A DNA stretch of 64,000 nucleotides, from the NCBI RefSeq assembly GCF_019492185.1, contig NZ_JAICCF010000008.1:1-64000 (forward strand). The letters are read 5' to 3'. The notes under the pieces were generated by a model. It had not been told where the DNA came from. It saw nothing but the letters and a program-made list of their open reading frames with translations, and ran no database searches. Each line of letters starts with the position of its first letter. Position 1 is the stretch's first letter. A program made the translations under genes and the position numbers. Shown here piece by piece: positions 27,855-37,600 of the stretch. This DNA is from Chitinophaga rhizophila. Its GTDB lineage: Bacteria > Bacteroidota > Bacteroidia > Chitinophagales > Chitinophagaceae.

Positions 27855-28367
27855 ATGAAATTCAATTTTTACCCAATTGTTTTAATGTTAATCTCTACGT
27901 TGTTTGTAGCCTGTAAAAAGGATATCGAGTTTGACAATGCCTTTTCCAAAAGTGAGAAAGCCTGGAATCGCTTTAAGTCAGCTGCTGGCAATTCCTATCA
28001 ATACATGGTGAATACTGTTAGTTGGTCGGGGCATAGTACGGAGACTACCATCGTTGTAACAGACGGCAAAGTGACCGGGCGTTCTTTTCTTGCGTTGGCA
28101 AGGCAGGATGCTAATGGTCAGCTGGAAATACGCTCTATGTGGAGAGAGGATACATCTGATCTGAACTCACATTCAGAAGGTGCTGAATCACTCACATTAG
28201 ATGAAATATACGCGCTGGCAAAGAATGATTTACTGAAAAAGAGAGAGGATGCGAATACCTATTTTGAGACCCAGAACAGCGGTATGATATCGCTATGCGG
28301 ATATGTGTCCAAGGCATGTACTGATGATTGTTTCACGGGTATCAGGATAAAGTATATTGAGCGGTAG
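27855..28367 (+). CDS. small lipoprotein, unknown function
   Basis: 170 residues from ATG 27855 (MKFNFYPIVL); a TTG two codons upstream is not needed. The signal ends at FVAC, a lipobox. The mature part has a short helical start (KAWNRFKSAAGNSY) and then beta strands (TIVVTDGKVTGRSF), a layout similar to DUF6174-type proteins, and four C-terminal cysteines that may form disulfides. Function unknown. It follows the two-gene HExxH unit by about 95 bp on the same strand. Confidence 0.72.
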   Translation: MKFNFYPIVLMLISTLFVACKKDIEFDNAFSKSEKAWNRFKSAAGNSYQYMVNTVSWSGHSTETTIVVTDGKVTGRSFLALARQDANGQLEIRSMWREDTSDLNSHSEGAESLTLDEIYALAKNDLLKKREDANTYFETQNSGMISLCGYVSKACTDDCFTGIRIKYIER

Positions 28368-28485
28368 TCATTTCGTGAAGATAGTCTGGGCTGAAGTTGA
28401 CGTCTTCACTGACGATTTGGTATGCTGTTGTTTGGGGGGCGCAAATAGATTTTAGAGGTGTAGAGTTATATGGCATTTGTTAATA

Positions 28486-28493
28486 TATCTTTG
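28486..28493 (+). promoter_or_regulatory. -7 promoter element of the YD-like lipoprotein gene
   Basis: TATCTTTG matches the Bacteroidota -7 consensus TAnnTTTG and lies 21 bp before the start codon at 28515. No good -33 element is visible. Confidence 0.45.
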
Positions 28494-28514
28494 CGATAGA
28501 TATAAACCTATACC

Positions 28515-29297
28515 ATGAAAATGAAATTGTTAGCGTCGCTGTTATTATTGTCGGCGATGACGGCCTTTACGGCATGTAGTAAAGATGAGGAAACTAAAAC
28601 GGAGCCTGAAGTTACCGGGAGTAGCCTGTTTGTTAGAATGCAACAAGGCGTTGAGCCAGGTAGGGATACCATTTATGGTGTGAAATACGACGCACAGCAG
28701 CGCATCGAGTATGTTTACGACAGCTCCTTCGAGACAGGATACAAGAGCGTATATAATGCCGCTGGTCAGCTGGAATCAATAGTAGAAGAAGGCCCTTTTG
28801 CCGGAGGATCCACGATCAACTTCAGCTACAATGAAGGCAATCAGCTGAACGCAATTGTTTACAGCGGAGGTGGTTACAGATATAGATATGAATTTACCTA
28901 CAAAGACGGGGTTATTTCACAGTCGAGATTCTATCAGAACGTCGGTGATGGTGGCGCGCCTTCATTAAGCAGCATTAGCAATTATGAAGTGACCGATGGT
29001 AACATCACTAACATTAAGCGATACGCTGCTGATAATGTCCTGAAGAAAGAAACTACGCTGACTTATACAGCCCACGAGAATGTATTTAAGCCGTTTGTGT
29101 TGTTGAATATGTTTGCTCGCATGGGGTATTACGATCTCGCAGATGTAGAGCACTACTTTAATAAAAATCTGGTATCAGGTGCAACATCTGGAACCATACT
29201 TGACGTGTATGTATACACCTATAATGACAAAAAGCAGTTGATTAAATCAGTATCACTGACAGAAGGCAGAATACTGACAAGATTCTTTGCATACTAA
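28515..29297 (+). CDS. lipoprotein with YD-repeat-like strands
   Basis: 260 residues. The signal ends with the lipobox FTAC, so the protein is lipid-anchored. The mature chain is made of repeated short strands of the form YDAQQRIEYVYD, YNAAGQLESIV, YNEGNQLNAIVY and YNDKKQLIKSV. This resembles the YD/RHS-like repeats and DUF4595-type lipoproteins common in Bacteroidota. The exact function is unknown; a surface or periplasmic binding role is likely. A terminator at 29326-29370 ends the transcript. Confidence 0.8.
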   Translation: MKMKLLASLLLLSAMTAFTACSKDEETKTEPEVTGSSLFVRMQQGVEPGRDTIYGVKYDAQQRIEYVYDSSFETGYKSVYNAAGQLESIVEEGPFAGGSTINFSYNEGNQLNAIVYSGGGYRYRYEFTYKDGVISQSRFYQNVGDGGAPSLSSISNYEVTDGNITNIKRYAADNVLKKETTLTYTAHENVFKPFVLLNMFARMGYYDLADVEHYFNKNLVSGATSGTILDVYVYTYNDKKQLIKSVSLTEGRILTRFFAY

Positions 29298-29325
29298 TTT
29301 ATAGGAGTCTCTACGATCTTTTGAT

Positions 29326-29370
29326 AAGCTGATAGCGGGCATTCTTAATGAGGATGTCCGCTATTTGCTT
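29326..29370 (+). terminator. terminator of the YD-like lipoprotein gene
   Basis: AAGC and GATAGCGGGCAT pair with ATGTCCGCTAT and GCTT, with two mismatches, followed by TTTTTT. Confidence 0.82.
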
Positions 29371-29419
29371 TTTTAGATTCCAGAAACAGCAGGAAAGCAG
29401 GTCTTAGAAGCGCAGCAGA

Positions 29420-30304
29420 TTATTGTAGCTGTATCGGACTAAATAATTTTCGGTAATAGTTTTCATCAGACATATGCCAGTTGATTATTCTTTCTACTTC
29501 GGCATTTTGGTAGGCCATATTACTGCCCTTCATTAGCCGGTTCCATTTATTTATTAGCATATTCTTTTCTTCAATCTTTCTGATAAGAAGAGAGTCTTTA
29601 TTTTCATCTCTCTTATAGTTAATGCTTTTCAGCATACTTGTCATTGATGCTATGGAATCTATTCTTCCTTGTAAGGCAGTATTAGTTTTTACGCAATTAT
29701 TATACAGTTTGAGATAATACATTGCACTGTCTTGATCATTGATATTCAGCTTTGGAGTGATTGTTTGAATGATATGGCTACTATTATTAAAATGCCTGAT
29801 TGAATCTTCTAATACCTTATTAGCATTCTTTAGTCGCTGCTGTTCTTGATTAAAAATTCTTGTTTTATTTATCAGTTCTTTATTGGGAATCCACGATGTC
29901 TGTTTTGCAAGGAAACTAAAAACTGATAGTACGTTAGCTTGGGTATTTACCTCTTTTTTCGCATCGCTCGCATTTGCTCTCATGGCAAGTTCTTTACTTT
30001 CAACATGAAACCCTAAAGCGTGTATGTATATCAGCATGGCATTTGGAATGACAAGCATCCATCTGATTTTAGTTTTTTTTCCTCCCAAGGAAGAAACTTT
30101 ATAGATAGCTAAGCCTATGCAACTTAGGGCTGTTATAATTAAGATAAGTAATGAGCGAATCCTGATGTTGGCAATCGGTGTAAAGCAAACCAGATCAAAG
30201 AAAATTGTTGTTAACCAACAGCAAAGGGCAGCTCCACTAACTGTTTTAAGGGTTTTTATTGTTACCCATTCTTGGGAAATTACTGGGCTATTATTTTCAG
30301 TCAT
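29420..30304 (-). CDS. membrane protein with periplasmic or cytoplasmic coiled coil, unknown function
   Basis: About 294 residues from MTENNSPVIS; the frame extends to 30337. Three hydrophobic segments lie in the first 120 residues (VSGAALCCWLTTIFFDLVCF, LLILIITALSCIGLAIY, WMLVIPNAMLIYIHALGF). The remaining 180 residues are polar and helical with coiled-coil spacing. The gene is more AT-rich than the housekeeping genes, and no family is recognised. A cargo of the surrounding accessory region is possible. Confidence 0.65.
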   Translation of the reverse strand: MTENNSPVISQEWVTIKTLKTVSGAALCCWLTTIFFDLVCFTPIANIRIRSLLILIITALSCIGLAIYKVSSLGGKKTKIRWMLVIPNAMLIYIHALGFHVESKELAMRANASDAKKEVNTQANVLSVFSFLAKQTSWIPNKELINKTRIFNQEQQRLKNANKVLEDSIRHFNNSSHIIQTITPKLNINDQDSAMYYLKLYNNCVKTNTALQGRIDSIASMTSMLKSINYKRDENKDSLLIRKIEEKNMLINKWNRLMKGSNMAYQNAEVERIINWHMSDENYYRKLFSPIQLQ

Positions 30305-30364
30305 AATTAGTAATAATCTAAGTTGTGGCGGGTACAATTTAAATAAAAATGTTATGAATATATA

Positions 30365-30590
30365 TTAAAGCAAGAGTTCCATGATCACATTTCCGGCTCC
30401 TGTATAGGAATACATTTTTCCTGGAGTAAATGAAACAGTGACAGGATAAGTAGAAGCCTCTCCATTTGATACTTGCAGAAGAGAAGGAAGAGAATCGTGA
30501 ATCTTATAAGGAGGGTTAATTCTATTCACTGGCGGTAATTCTGATCCAAAGTATTGATTTATAGCACAACAACAGCTTTTAATCTAATCC
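30365..30590 (-). pseudogene. remnant of a beta-lactamase-fold serine hydrolase
   Basis: The minus strand carries about 70 codons that read INQYFGSELPPV, then INPPYKIHDSLPSLLQVSNG and FTPGKMYSYTGAGNVIMELLL before a stop at 30365. This matches the middle of class C beta-lactamase-like serine hydrolases, including the Y-S-Y-x-G-x-G segment. There is no start codon and no room for the N- or C-terminal thirds (a stop lies about 10 codons upstream), so it is a truncated relic. Its end adjoins the short palindromic repeats at 30593-30630. Confidence 0.75.
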
Positions 30591-30592
30591 CT

Positions 30593-30630
30593 CAAGTTTT
30601 CAACTTGATCCCAAGTTTTCAACTTGATCC
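30593..30630. repeat. two 19-bp direct repeats, each a small palindrome
   Basis: CAAGTTTTCAACTTGATCC occurs twice in a row. Each copy contains CAAGTT-TTC-AACTTG. The end ACTTGATCC also occurs in the 55-bp repeats at the left edge of the window. The pair adjoins a hydrolase relic. Confidence 0.75.
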
Positions 30631-30679
30631 GTCTTCCTCTCCATCGCCCAACTGTCGCACGAATTACCTCAAAAGAAAA

Positions 30680-30709
30680 ACGGAGATAATACTTTCGTAC
30701 TATCTCCGT
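30680..30709 (-). terminator. terminator of tRNA-Glu copy 2
   Basis: Stem ACGGAGATA with a 12-nt loop and a perfect complement, followed on the minus strand by TTTTTCTTTT, 6 nt after the tRNA CCA end. Confidence 0.9.
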
Positions 30710-30715
30710 CATCTT

Positions 30716-30790
30716 TGGTACCGCGTACGGGAGTCGAACCCGTCATTCCTCCGTGAAAGGGAGGCGTCTTAGCCGATTGACCAACGCGGC
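30716..30790 (-). tRNA. tRNA-Glu (UUC), copy 2
   Basis: The same cloverleaf as copy 1, with an identical 72-nt body, but here the genome also encodes CCA (30716-30718). Anticodon TTC in loop CTTTCAC. TACCTTTG (minus strand of 30835-30842) with TTTG 19 nt farther (30862-30865) forms its likely promoter, sharing TACCTTTGCAATCCC with copy 1. Confidence 0.97.
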
Positions 30791-30834
30791 TAATCTTTTG
30801 TCCCTTTGACATGATCACCATGCTTAAGGGATTG

Positions 30835-30865
30835 CAAAGGTAAGCGGTATTTTCATATTTCCAAA
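30835..30865 (-). promoter_or_regulatory. Bacteroidota-type promoter of tRNA-Glu copy 2
   Basis: On the minus strand TTTG (30862-30865), a 19-nt spacer and TACCTTTG (30835-30842). The leader to the tRNA is longer than in copy 1, about 45 bp. Confidence 0.7.
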
Positions 30866-30961
30866 AAAAATTTGCTTAACTTAAATTTATATTGCTTTAT
30901 CCCGCTATAGCTTGTAAATTCGCTACTCAATTTTTTTCAATCTCAACAAACTCAGTGTAAA

Positions 30962-31978
30962 ATGGGAACTACTCTTAAAATCGGTATTAATGGTTTCGGT
31001 CGTATCGGCCGCTTAGTATACCGTCAGATCTACAAGATGCCAGGTATAGACGTGGTAGCTATTAATGACCTTACAAGTCCCGCTGTATTAGCTCACCTGT
31101 TGAAGTACGATTCTGCACAAGGTCGCTTCGATTCAGAAGTTAAACATTCTGATAATGCCATCACCGTTGACGGTAACGAGGTAAAAATATACGCACAGAG
31201 AGATCCTTCACAAATTCCCTGGAAAGAGCATGGTATTGATGTGGTGATTGAATCTACAGGTTTCTTTGCAGACAAAGATAAAGCAGCAGCTCACCTGACT
31301 GCAGGCGCTAAAAGAGTTGTAATCTCTGCTCCTGCAACCGGCGACCTGAAAACAGTTGTTTTCAACGTAAACCATGATATCCTCGATGGTAGCGAAACTA
31401 TCATCTCCTGCGCTTCATGTACTACTAACTGTCTGGCACCAATGGCGAAAGTACTGGATGATACCTTCGGTATCGAACTCGGTACTATGACTACCATCCA
31501 CGCTTACACCAACGACCAGAACACCCTGGATGCTCCTCATCCAAAAGGCGACCTGCGCCGTGCACGTGCTGCAGCTGCTAACATCGTTCCTAACAGCACC
31601 GGTGCCGCTAAAGCAATCGGTCTGGTACTGCCTTCCCTGAAAGGTAAACTGGACGGTAACGCACAGCGTGTTCCAACAATCACTGGTTCCCTGACTGAAC
31701 TGGTTTCTGTACTGAAAAAGAAAACATCCGTAGAAGAAGTTAATGCCGCAATGAAAGCTGCTGCTAACGAATCCTTCGGTTATACTGAAGATGAAATCGT
31801 AAGCACTGATATCGTTGGTATCAACTACGGTTCCCTGTTCGATGCTACTCAGACTAAAATCGTTTCTGTTGGCGACAAACAACTGGTGAAAACCGTATCC
31901 TGGTATGATAACGAAATGAGCTACGTGTCTCAGCTGGTTCGTACCGTTAAGTACTTCGCCGGTCTGATCAACAAATAA
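30962..31978 (+). CDS. gap: glyceraldehyde-3-phosphate dehydrogenase, type I
   Basis: 338 residues, full length. Catalyses oxidative phosphorylation of glyceraldehyde 3-phosphate with NAD in glycolysis. The NAD-binding start GINGFGRIGRL, D33-like N-D-L segment and the catalytic C153 in SCASCTTNC are visible, with the substrate-binding HAYTNDQ and RAARAAA-type segments after it. Codon use is strongly biased toward CTG, AAC and GGT compared with neighbours, as expected for a highly expressed gene. It is directly followed by pgk, 120 bp downstream. Confidence 0.98.
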   Translation: MGTTLKIGINGFGRIGRLVYRQIYKMPGIDVVAINDLTSPAVLAHLLKYDSAQGRFDSEVKHSDNAITVDGNEVKIYAQRDPSQIPWKEHGIDVVIESTGFFADKDKAAAHLTAGAKRVVISAPATGDLKTVVFNVNHDILDGSETIISCASCTTNCLAPMAKVLDDTFGIELGTMTTIHAYTNDQNTLDAPHPKGDLRRARAAAANIVPNSTGAAKAIGLVLPSLKGKLDGNAQRVPTITGSLTELVSVLKKKTSVEEVNAAMKAAANESFGYTEDEIVSTDIVGINYGSLFDATQTKIVSVGDKQLVKTVSWYDNEMSYVSQLVRTVKYFAGLINK

Positions 31979-31996
31979 GCTATTAAGGCTATATCT

Positions 31997-32053
31997 GTAA
32001 ATGGTGAATGGTAAATGGTGCTCACTGAGTTCCGTTCACTGTTCACCATTTAC
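31997..32053 (+). terminator. hairpin between gap and pgk
   Basis: GTAAATGGTGAA (31997-32008) pairs perfectly with 32042-32053 across a 33-nt loop, followed by GTTTTACTTT. The loop repeats the GGTAAATGGTG string. It may attenuate or end gap transcripts, or protect the 3' end of a processed gap message, since pgk lies just beyond. Confidence 0.55.
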
Positions 32054-32098
32054 GTTTTACTTTCCAGCATACTTCTCCACTTTTAAACAACTTGCATA

Positions 32099-33295
32099 AT
32101 GAGTCAATTCTCCGACTTCAATTTCAGCGGCCTTAAAGCTGTAGTGCGCGTAGATTTCAACGTGCCGCTTAATGATAAATTTGAGATCACTGATGATACC
32201 CGCATGACCGCTGCTGTACCAACTATCAAAAAGATCCTGAAAGATGGCGGTAGCGTAATCCTGATGTCTCACCTCGGCCGCCCGAAAGATGGCCCTATAG
32301 ACAAGTACTCCCTGAAACACCTGGTATACCACCTCGTGAAATTGCTGGATGGCGCTACAGTGAAATTCGCTGAAGAGTGCATCGGTCCGGTAGCTGAAGA
32401 AGCAGCCGCTAACCTGCAGGCCGGCGAAGTGCTCCTGCTCGAAAACCTGCGCTTCCATAAAGAAGAAGAAAAAGGTGATAAAGCCTTCGCTGAAAAATTA
32501 TCTAAACTTGGTGACGTATACGTGAACGATGCCTTCGGTACCGCTCACCGTGCACACGCTTCTACCGCTGTTATCGCTGAGTTCTTCTCCGCTGACAAAC
32601 GCATGTTCGGTCTCCTGATGGAAGCTGAAGTAAGCAACGCTGAAAAAGTACTCAATGGTGCCGGTAAACCTTTCACCGCTATCCTCGGTGGTGCTAAAGT
32701 AAGCGACAAGATCCTGATCATCGAAAACCTGATGGAAAAAGCAAATAACATCATCATCGGTGGTGGTATGGCTTACACCTTCCTCAAAGCACAGGGTAAA
32801 GAGATCGGTAACTCCCTCTGCGAAAATGATAAACTCGACCTGGCCCTGGAACTGCTCTCTAAAGCTAAAGCTAAAGGCGTAGCACTCATCCTGCCTGTTG
32901 ACTCAGTAGCTGCTGATAAATTTGCCGCTGATGCCAACACCCAGATCGTTAGCAACGATAATATCCCTTCCGGTTGGATGGGACTGGATATAGGAGAAAA
33001 ATCCGTTGCATTATTCAGCGAAACAATCCTGCAATCCAAAACAATCCTCTGGAATGGTCCTATGGGCGTATTCGAAATGAAAGCTTTCCAGAACGGTACC
33101 AAATCTGTTGCTGACGCTATCGTTAACGCTACTTCACAGGGTGCATTCTCCCTGGTAGGTGGTGGTGACTCCGTAGCTGCTGTTAACCAGTTCGGCCTGG
33201 CTGAAAAAGTAAGCTATGTCTCTACCGGCGGTGGCGCTATGCTGGAGTTCTTTGAAGGTAAAACCCTTCCTGGTATCTCCGCTATCAAAGGCTAA
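32099..33295 (+). CDS. pgk: phosphoglycerate kinase
   Basis: 398 residues, typical length. The N-terminal VRVDFNVPL signature, the SHLGRP motif and the C-terminal nucleotide-binding GGGDSVAA are all present. It transfers the acyl phosphate of 1,3-bisphosphoglycerate to ADP, the step after GAPDH. Same strongly biased codon use as gap. Ends at a perfect terminator at 33319-33366, so gap and pgk form one glycolytic unit apart from a hairpin between them. Confidence 0.98.
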   Translation: MSQFSDFNFSGLKAVVRVDFNVPLNDKFEITDDTRMTAAVPTIKKILKDGGSVILMSHLGRPKDGPIDKYSLKHLVYHLVKLLDGATVKFAEECIGPVAEEAAANLQAGEVLLLENLRFHKEEEKGDKAFAEKLSKLGDVYVNDAFGTAHRAHASTAVIAEFFSADKRMFGLLMEAEVSNAEKVLNGAGKPFTAILGGAKVSDKILIIENLMEKANNIIIGGGMAYTFLKAQGKEIGNSLCENDKLDLALELLSKAKAKGVALILPVDSVAADKFAADANTQIVSNDNIPSGWMGLDIGEKSVALFSETILQSKTILWNGPMGVFEMKAFQNGTKSVADAIVNATSQGAFSLVGGGDSVAAVNQFGLAEKVSYVSTGGGAMLEFFEGKTLPGISAIKG

Positions 33296-33318
33296 GCGGT
33301 ACTCCATACTATATTAAG

Positions 33319-33366
33319 ACGCTTAACGCTGCATGCTTTCCCGTATGCAGTGTTAAGCGTTTTTTT
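33319..33366 (+). terminator. terminator of pgk
   Basis: ACGCTTAAC and CTGCAT pair with ATGCAG and GTTAAGCGT around a 10-nt loop, followed by TTTTTT. The stem covers a GTG at 33350, which rules that codon out as the start of the next gene. Confidence 0.93.
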
Positions 33367-33379
33367 GTATCTTGATAGT

Positions 33380-34636
33380 ATGAGTAAACTTTTCCGCCAT
33401 CTCTATTTCCAGGTTGTTGTAGCTATCTTTCTTGGTATCATTACCGGCGCCCTCTTCCCATCTGCCGCCCCTACCGGTAAAATGATGAGCGAGATCTTTA
33501 TTAATCTGATCAAGATGCTCATCGCCCCTATTATCTTCCTGACTATCGTACTGGGTATCGCTCGTATGGGTGATATGAAGAAGGTGGGCCGCGTAGGAGG
33601 AAAAGCCCTGCTCTATTTCGAGATCGTGACTACCCTCGCCATCGTTATAGGTCTGCTCGTCGCTAACCTCTTAAAACCTGGATACGGTATGGTGGCCCGG
33701 AATGTAAATGCGGCAGAGGTCACCAAATATAAACAACAGGCTGCCGGATTCAGCTGGTCTGAGTTCCTCATGCACATCGTTCCTTCAAATGTTGTAGATT
33801 CCTTTGCTAAAGGAGATATTATCCAGGTACTGGTCTTCGCTGTCCTCTTCGGATACGGACTTACCAAGATGAAAGACCATGGCGCTTCACTCTTGCTCAC
33901 CTTCGACAAGCTGTCCCAGGTCTTTTTCAATATCCTGAAATTCATTATGCGTCTCGCCCCCCTCGGCGCATTTGGCGGAATGGTATACACCGTAGGTAAC
34001 TTCGGACTTACGGCACTATACCCCATGCTCAAACTGTTAGGTTGTGTATACCTGACCATGTTCCTCTTCATCTTTGTAGTGCTGGGCCTCATCGCATGGA
34101 AATACGAATTTAGTCTCTGGAAATACCTGGTATTCATCCGCAATGAACTGCTGATCGTACTCGGTACCTCTTCCTCTGAATCTGCTTTGCCAGGTATGAT
34201 GGAAAAACTTGAGCAACTGGGTTGCGCCCGTCAGGTCGTAGGATTGGTCGTTCCTGCAGGGTATTCTTTTAACCTGGATGGAACAAGTATTTATCTTTCT
34301 ATGGCAGTGATATTCCTGGCTCAGCTTTCTAAAGTACCTTTGGACCTCGGACAGCAGCTAACGATTATCGGTATATTGATGGTCACCTCAAAAGGAGCCG
34401 CGGGTATTACCGGCAGCGGATTCATCGTACTAACGTCTACCCTGACAGCCATGAAAGTAATTCCACTGGAAGGACTAGGCATTCTGATAGGGGTAGACAG
34501 GTTTATGTCTGAGGCACGTGCCATCACTAACCTTATAGGCAATGGCGTAGCGACGATTGTTATGGCGAAAAGCGAGAATGCATTTGATCTCGGGAAATAT
34601 CTGGCAGCTACCGGTAAACAGCAAAAATCACTTTAA
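33380..34636 (+). CDS. dicarboxylate/amino acid:cation symporter
   Basis: About 418 residues from ATG 33380 (MSKLFRHLYF). Member of the DAACS (GltP/DctA) family. The signatures GTSSSESALP, AGYSFNLDGTSIYLSM and SKGAAGITGSGFIVL lie in the re-entrant loops and helices that bind substrate and cations. It imports glutamate, aspartate or C4-dicarboxylates with sodium or protons; which one is not clear. It lies between the pgk terminator and a sensor kinase gene whose start follows by 17 bp, so the kinase may sense the same substrate. Confidence 0.92.
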   Translation: MSKLFRHLYFQVVVAIFLGIITGALFPSAAPTGKMMSEIFINLIKMLIAPIIFLTIVLGIARMGDMKKVGRVGGKALLYFEIVTTLAIVIGLLVANLLKPGYGMVARNVNAAEVTKYKQQAAGFSWSEFLMHIVPSNVVDSFAKGDIIQVLVFAVLFGYGLTKMKDHGASLLLTFDKLSQVFFNILKFIMRLAPLGAFGGMVYTVGNFGLTALYPMLKLLGCVYLTMFLFIFVVLGLIAWKYEFSLWKYLVFIRNELLIVLGTSSSESALPGMMEKLEQLGCARQVVGLVVPAGYSFNLDGTSIYLSMAVIFLAQLSKVPLDLGQQLTIIGILMVTSKGAAGITGSGFIVLTSTLTAMKVIPLEGLGILIGVDRFMSEARAITNLIGNGVATIVMAKSENAFDLGKYLAATGKQQKSL

Positions 34637-34652
34637 TGCTTTCACCAACTTG

Positions 34653-37600
34653 ATGAAGCTGTACTTATCGAAATACTTGTGGACATCAGCATTACTACTA
34701 CTACTGCTGATAGCATGGCCTTGCGCTGACGTCAGGTCACAAGGCTCCTCTTATACTTTTGCTCACCTGGACAGGACTGATGGTCTGGCCAGTAACCATG
34801 TCTCCGCTGTACTGCAGGACAGTAAAGGTTTCATCTGGATAGCCAGCACCGCCCTGCAGCGTTTTGATGGTATCAACCTGGTCACTATCGCCAGTTTTGA
34901 CAAGGTACCCGGCTCTATCTATTATGATGATATCTGCCTCTGCGAAGACAATAAAGGCCGCATCTGGATGGGCGCTCCTGATAATATACGCTATTATGAT
35001 CCGACCACTGCTACAGTATCAGTACTAAAAATCGATATTCCACCATCCATACATGGCAGCATCAGCTGCAGCCGCATTATCCAGGATCATGCAGGTGTAA
35101 TATGGGCTACTACCCAGGAAGGACTCCTGAAATATGACGATGTGCAGAACCGCTTCATTAAGCCCGCCAATATTGCTGAGAATATCCGCCGTGAGCTGTT
35201 TAGCACCATCATCGAAGATGGTAAAGGTAACCTGTGGATCAGTGGCCGGGGAGGAGTATATAAGCTTGACCCTTCCCGGAGGCAGATGTACCACGCTGGA
35301 AATAATCCCGATAATGATCCCCTGCTGGCCATTAAAAGCAGCGTAAGACGCTTTTATATAGACCGGCAGCAACGCATATGGGTAGCTGCCAGGGGTGGAG
35401 ACTCACTCTATCAGTATACGCCTGATAAAAAAGAACTCAGGGCCTTTTCCTTCTCCCGCCCGCAACCTGAAGGCAATATGGTAACAGACATTATCGCCGA
35501 CAGAGACCATCATATCTGGATCGCTACTGAAAACGGAGGCATCTTCAGATATAATGAACAGGAGGGAAGGTTCGATACCAACATCCGGTCTAATAACGAA
35601 GACGATCAGGATCTGCATTACGACTTCGAGGTCAACTGCTTCCTGAACGACCGCAATGGCCGCCTGTGGGTAGGTACAGACCTGGGAGTCAACATTCTGA
35701 GCATGCCGGAGAAGTCTTTTCGTATAATGGATCACCGGACAGTGTTCAGAGATACCGAAGCGCATTTGCCCCGGATGGAAGTAACCGGGCTATTCCAGGA
35801 TAGCCATGGAAATATCTATGCCGGTTATTGGGGTCGGGGATTCTGCTGGCTGAGCCCTTCTCTCGAACTGCTTGGACAATACCTTCATGATGCCAAAAGC
35901 CCAGCCTATCAACTGCCGGAAGAACGAAGCCTTGTATGGAGCTTTGCAGAGATGAAAGATGGTAATGTGCTGATAGGGCAGGAGAATGGTATGCTATCAA
36001 TCTTTGATCCGCATAAGGGACGCTTTATTCGGCACTATCATCCGCCGTTGTTTGGCGACCAGACCCTGATGACCATGTCTCCCGAAGGCGACAGCGCTGT
36101 CTGGATAGGGCTATACAAACGGGGACTGGTAAAATGGAATACCCGTACAGATTCATTTATTGCTTATCCCGGATTGCTGCAGTATGTAAACAGACCTATT
36201 ACAGTGATGGATATCGCCAGGCGGAATGACTCCCTGCTCTGGATTGCCACCAGTGACGCCGGCCTGCTTCGCTTCAATACCCGTACAGGCACCGTCAGCG
36301 GCGCTGAACTATTCTCCTATGATAAACTCACCGTCAGTAACATAACCTGTATCGAGTTCCTGGATGACACAACACTGATTGCCGGTACAGATCATGGTTT
36401 GTGGGTATACAATACAGAAAAGGCTTTCGCTCGCCCATTGATGATCAACGGAGCACTGTTTGACGAATGGGTGTTAAACCTTCAGGTCAATGGTACCGCG
36501 GGCGTATGGTTCAGTACACAGTTCGGCTTCTATCGCTTTAACCGGCACCCAGGGACAATAGAAACATTTGTACAGACCGGCGATATTATAGACAACAACA
36601 GGAAGGTTCGCAGGTCTGTCAGTATGCTGCATGACGGCCGGCTGATGGTAGGAGCGTCTGATCATTTCGTAATATTTGAACCTAGTATATTACAGGTAGC
36701 ACCACCCCCACCGGATGTAACTATTCTCGGCTTCCGCACCATGGACAGTGTAATCAATCTGGGAATAGAGAAAGGAAAATATGCGCCGGTGACATTGTCA
36801 CACAGACAGAATTTCATCAGTATCGACTTTAAGAGTCTCTTGTATCATCATGAAGCAGTGGGCTACCTCTATCAGATGGAAGGAGTAGACGAGGAATGGG
36901 TAAAAGCAGGAGGCTTGCTGACAGCCAGGTATACCAACCTTCCGCCAGGCAGTTATCGTTTTAAGGTACGAAGTGTTGATCCCGCAGGCACCTTTTCAAC
37001 AGGCATCACCACATTAACCATTAATATCCTGCCCGCTTTCTGGCAGACAGCCTGGTTCAGAATACTGTCGGTATTGCTGATTATTGTACTGGTATATGTC
37101 TATTTCAGATTGCGTGTAAATGCAGTGAAGAAGGAGGCAAGAAGACGTACTGCTATTCAGCAGCAGATTGCTCAGCTGGAGATGAAAGCTTTGCGTGCAC
37201 AGATGAATCCTCACTTTATCTTTAATGCGCTGAACTCTATCCAGACATTTATGATGAAGCGCGAAACAGAGCAGGCCTTATCCTATCTGGGCCGTTTTGC
37301 CAGGTTGATCAGAAACGTATTGGATAACTCACAGTTGAATAGTATCCCGATTTCCAATGAGCTGCGTATGCTGGAGAACTACCTGGAACTGGAAAAGCTT
37401 AGGTTTGGAGATCAGTTTACTTATGATATCACTGTTGATGATGAGCTGGACCCTGATTTTACAGATATTCCCACAATGATATTACAGCCGTTTGTTGAAA
37501 ATGCTATCTGGCATGGGTTATTACACAAGAAAGGAGAAGGGCGCTTGTCTATTGCCTTTTACCAGCGGGAGGGCAGTTTACTTTGCGTGATTGAAGATAA

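Noticed and set aside
30554..30772. 72-codon plus-strand frame over the tRNA-Glu gene
   Set aside because: It crosses the antisense strand of the tRNA and the palindromic repeats and has no family likeness.
33350..33379. GTG start for the dicarboxylate symporter
   Set aside because: The codon lies inside the stem of the pgk terminator; ATG 33380 gives the usual N terminus.
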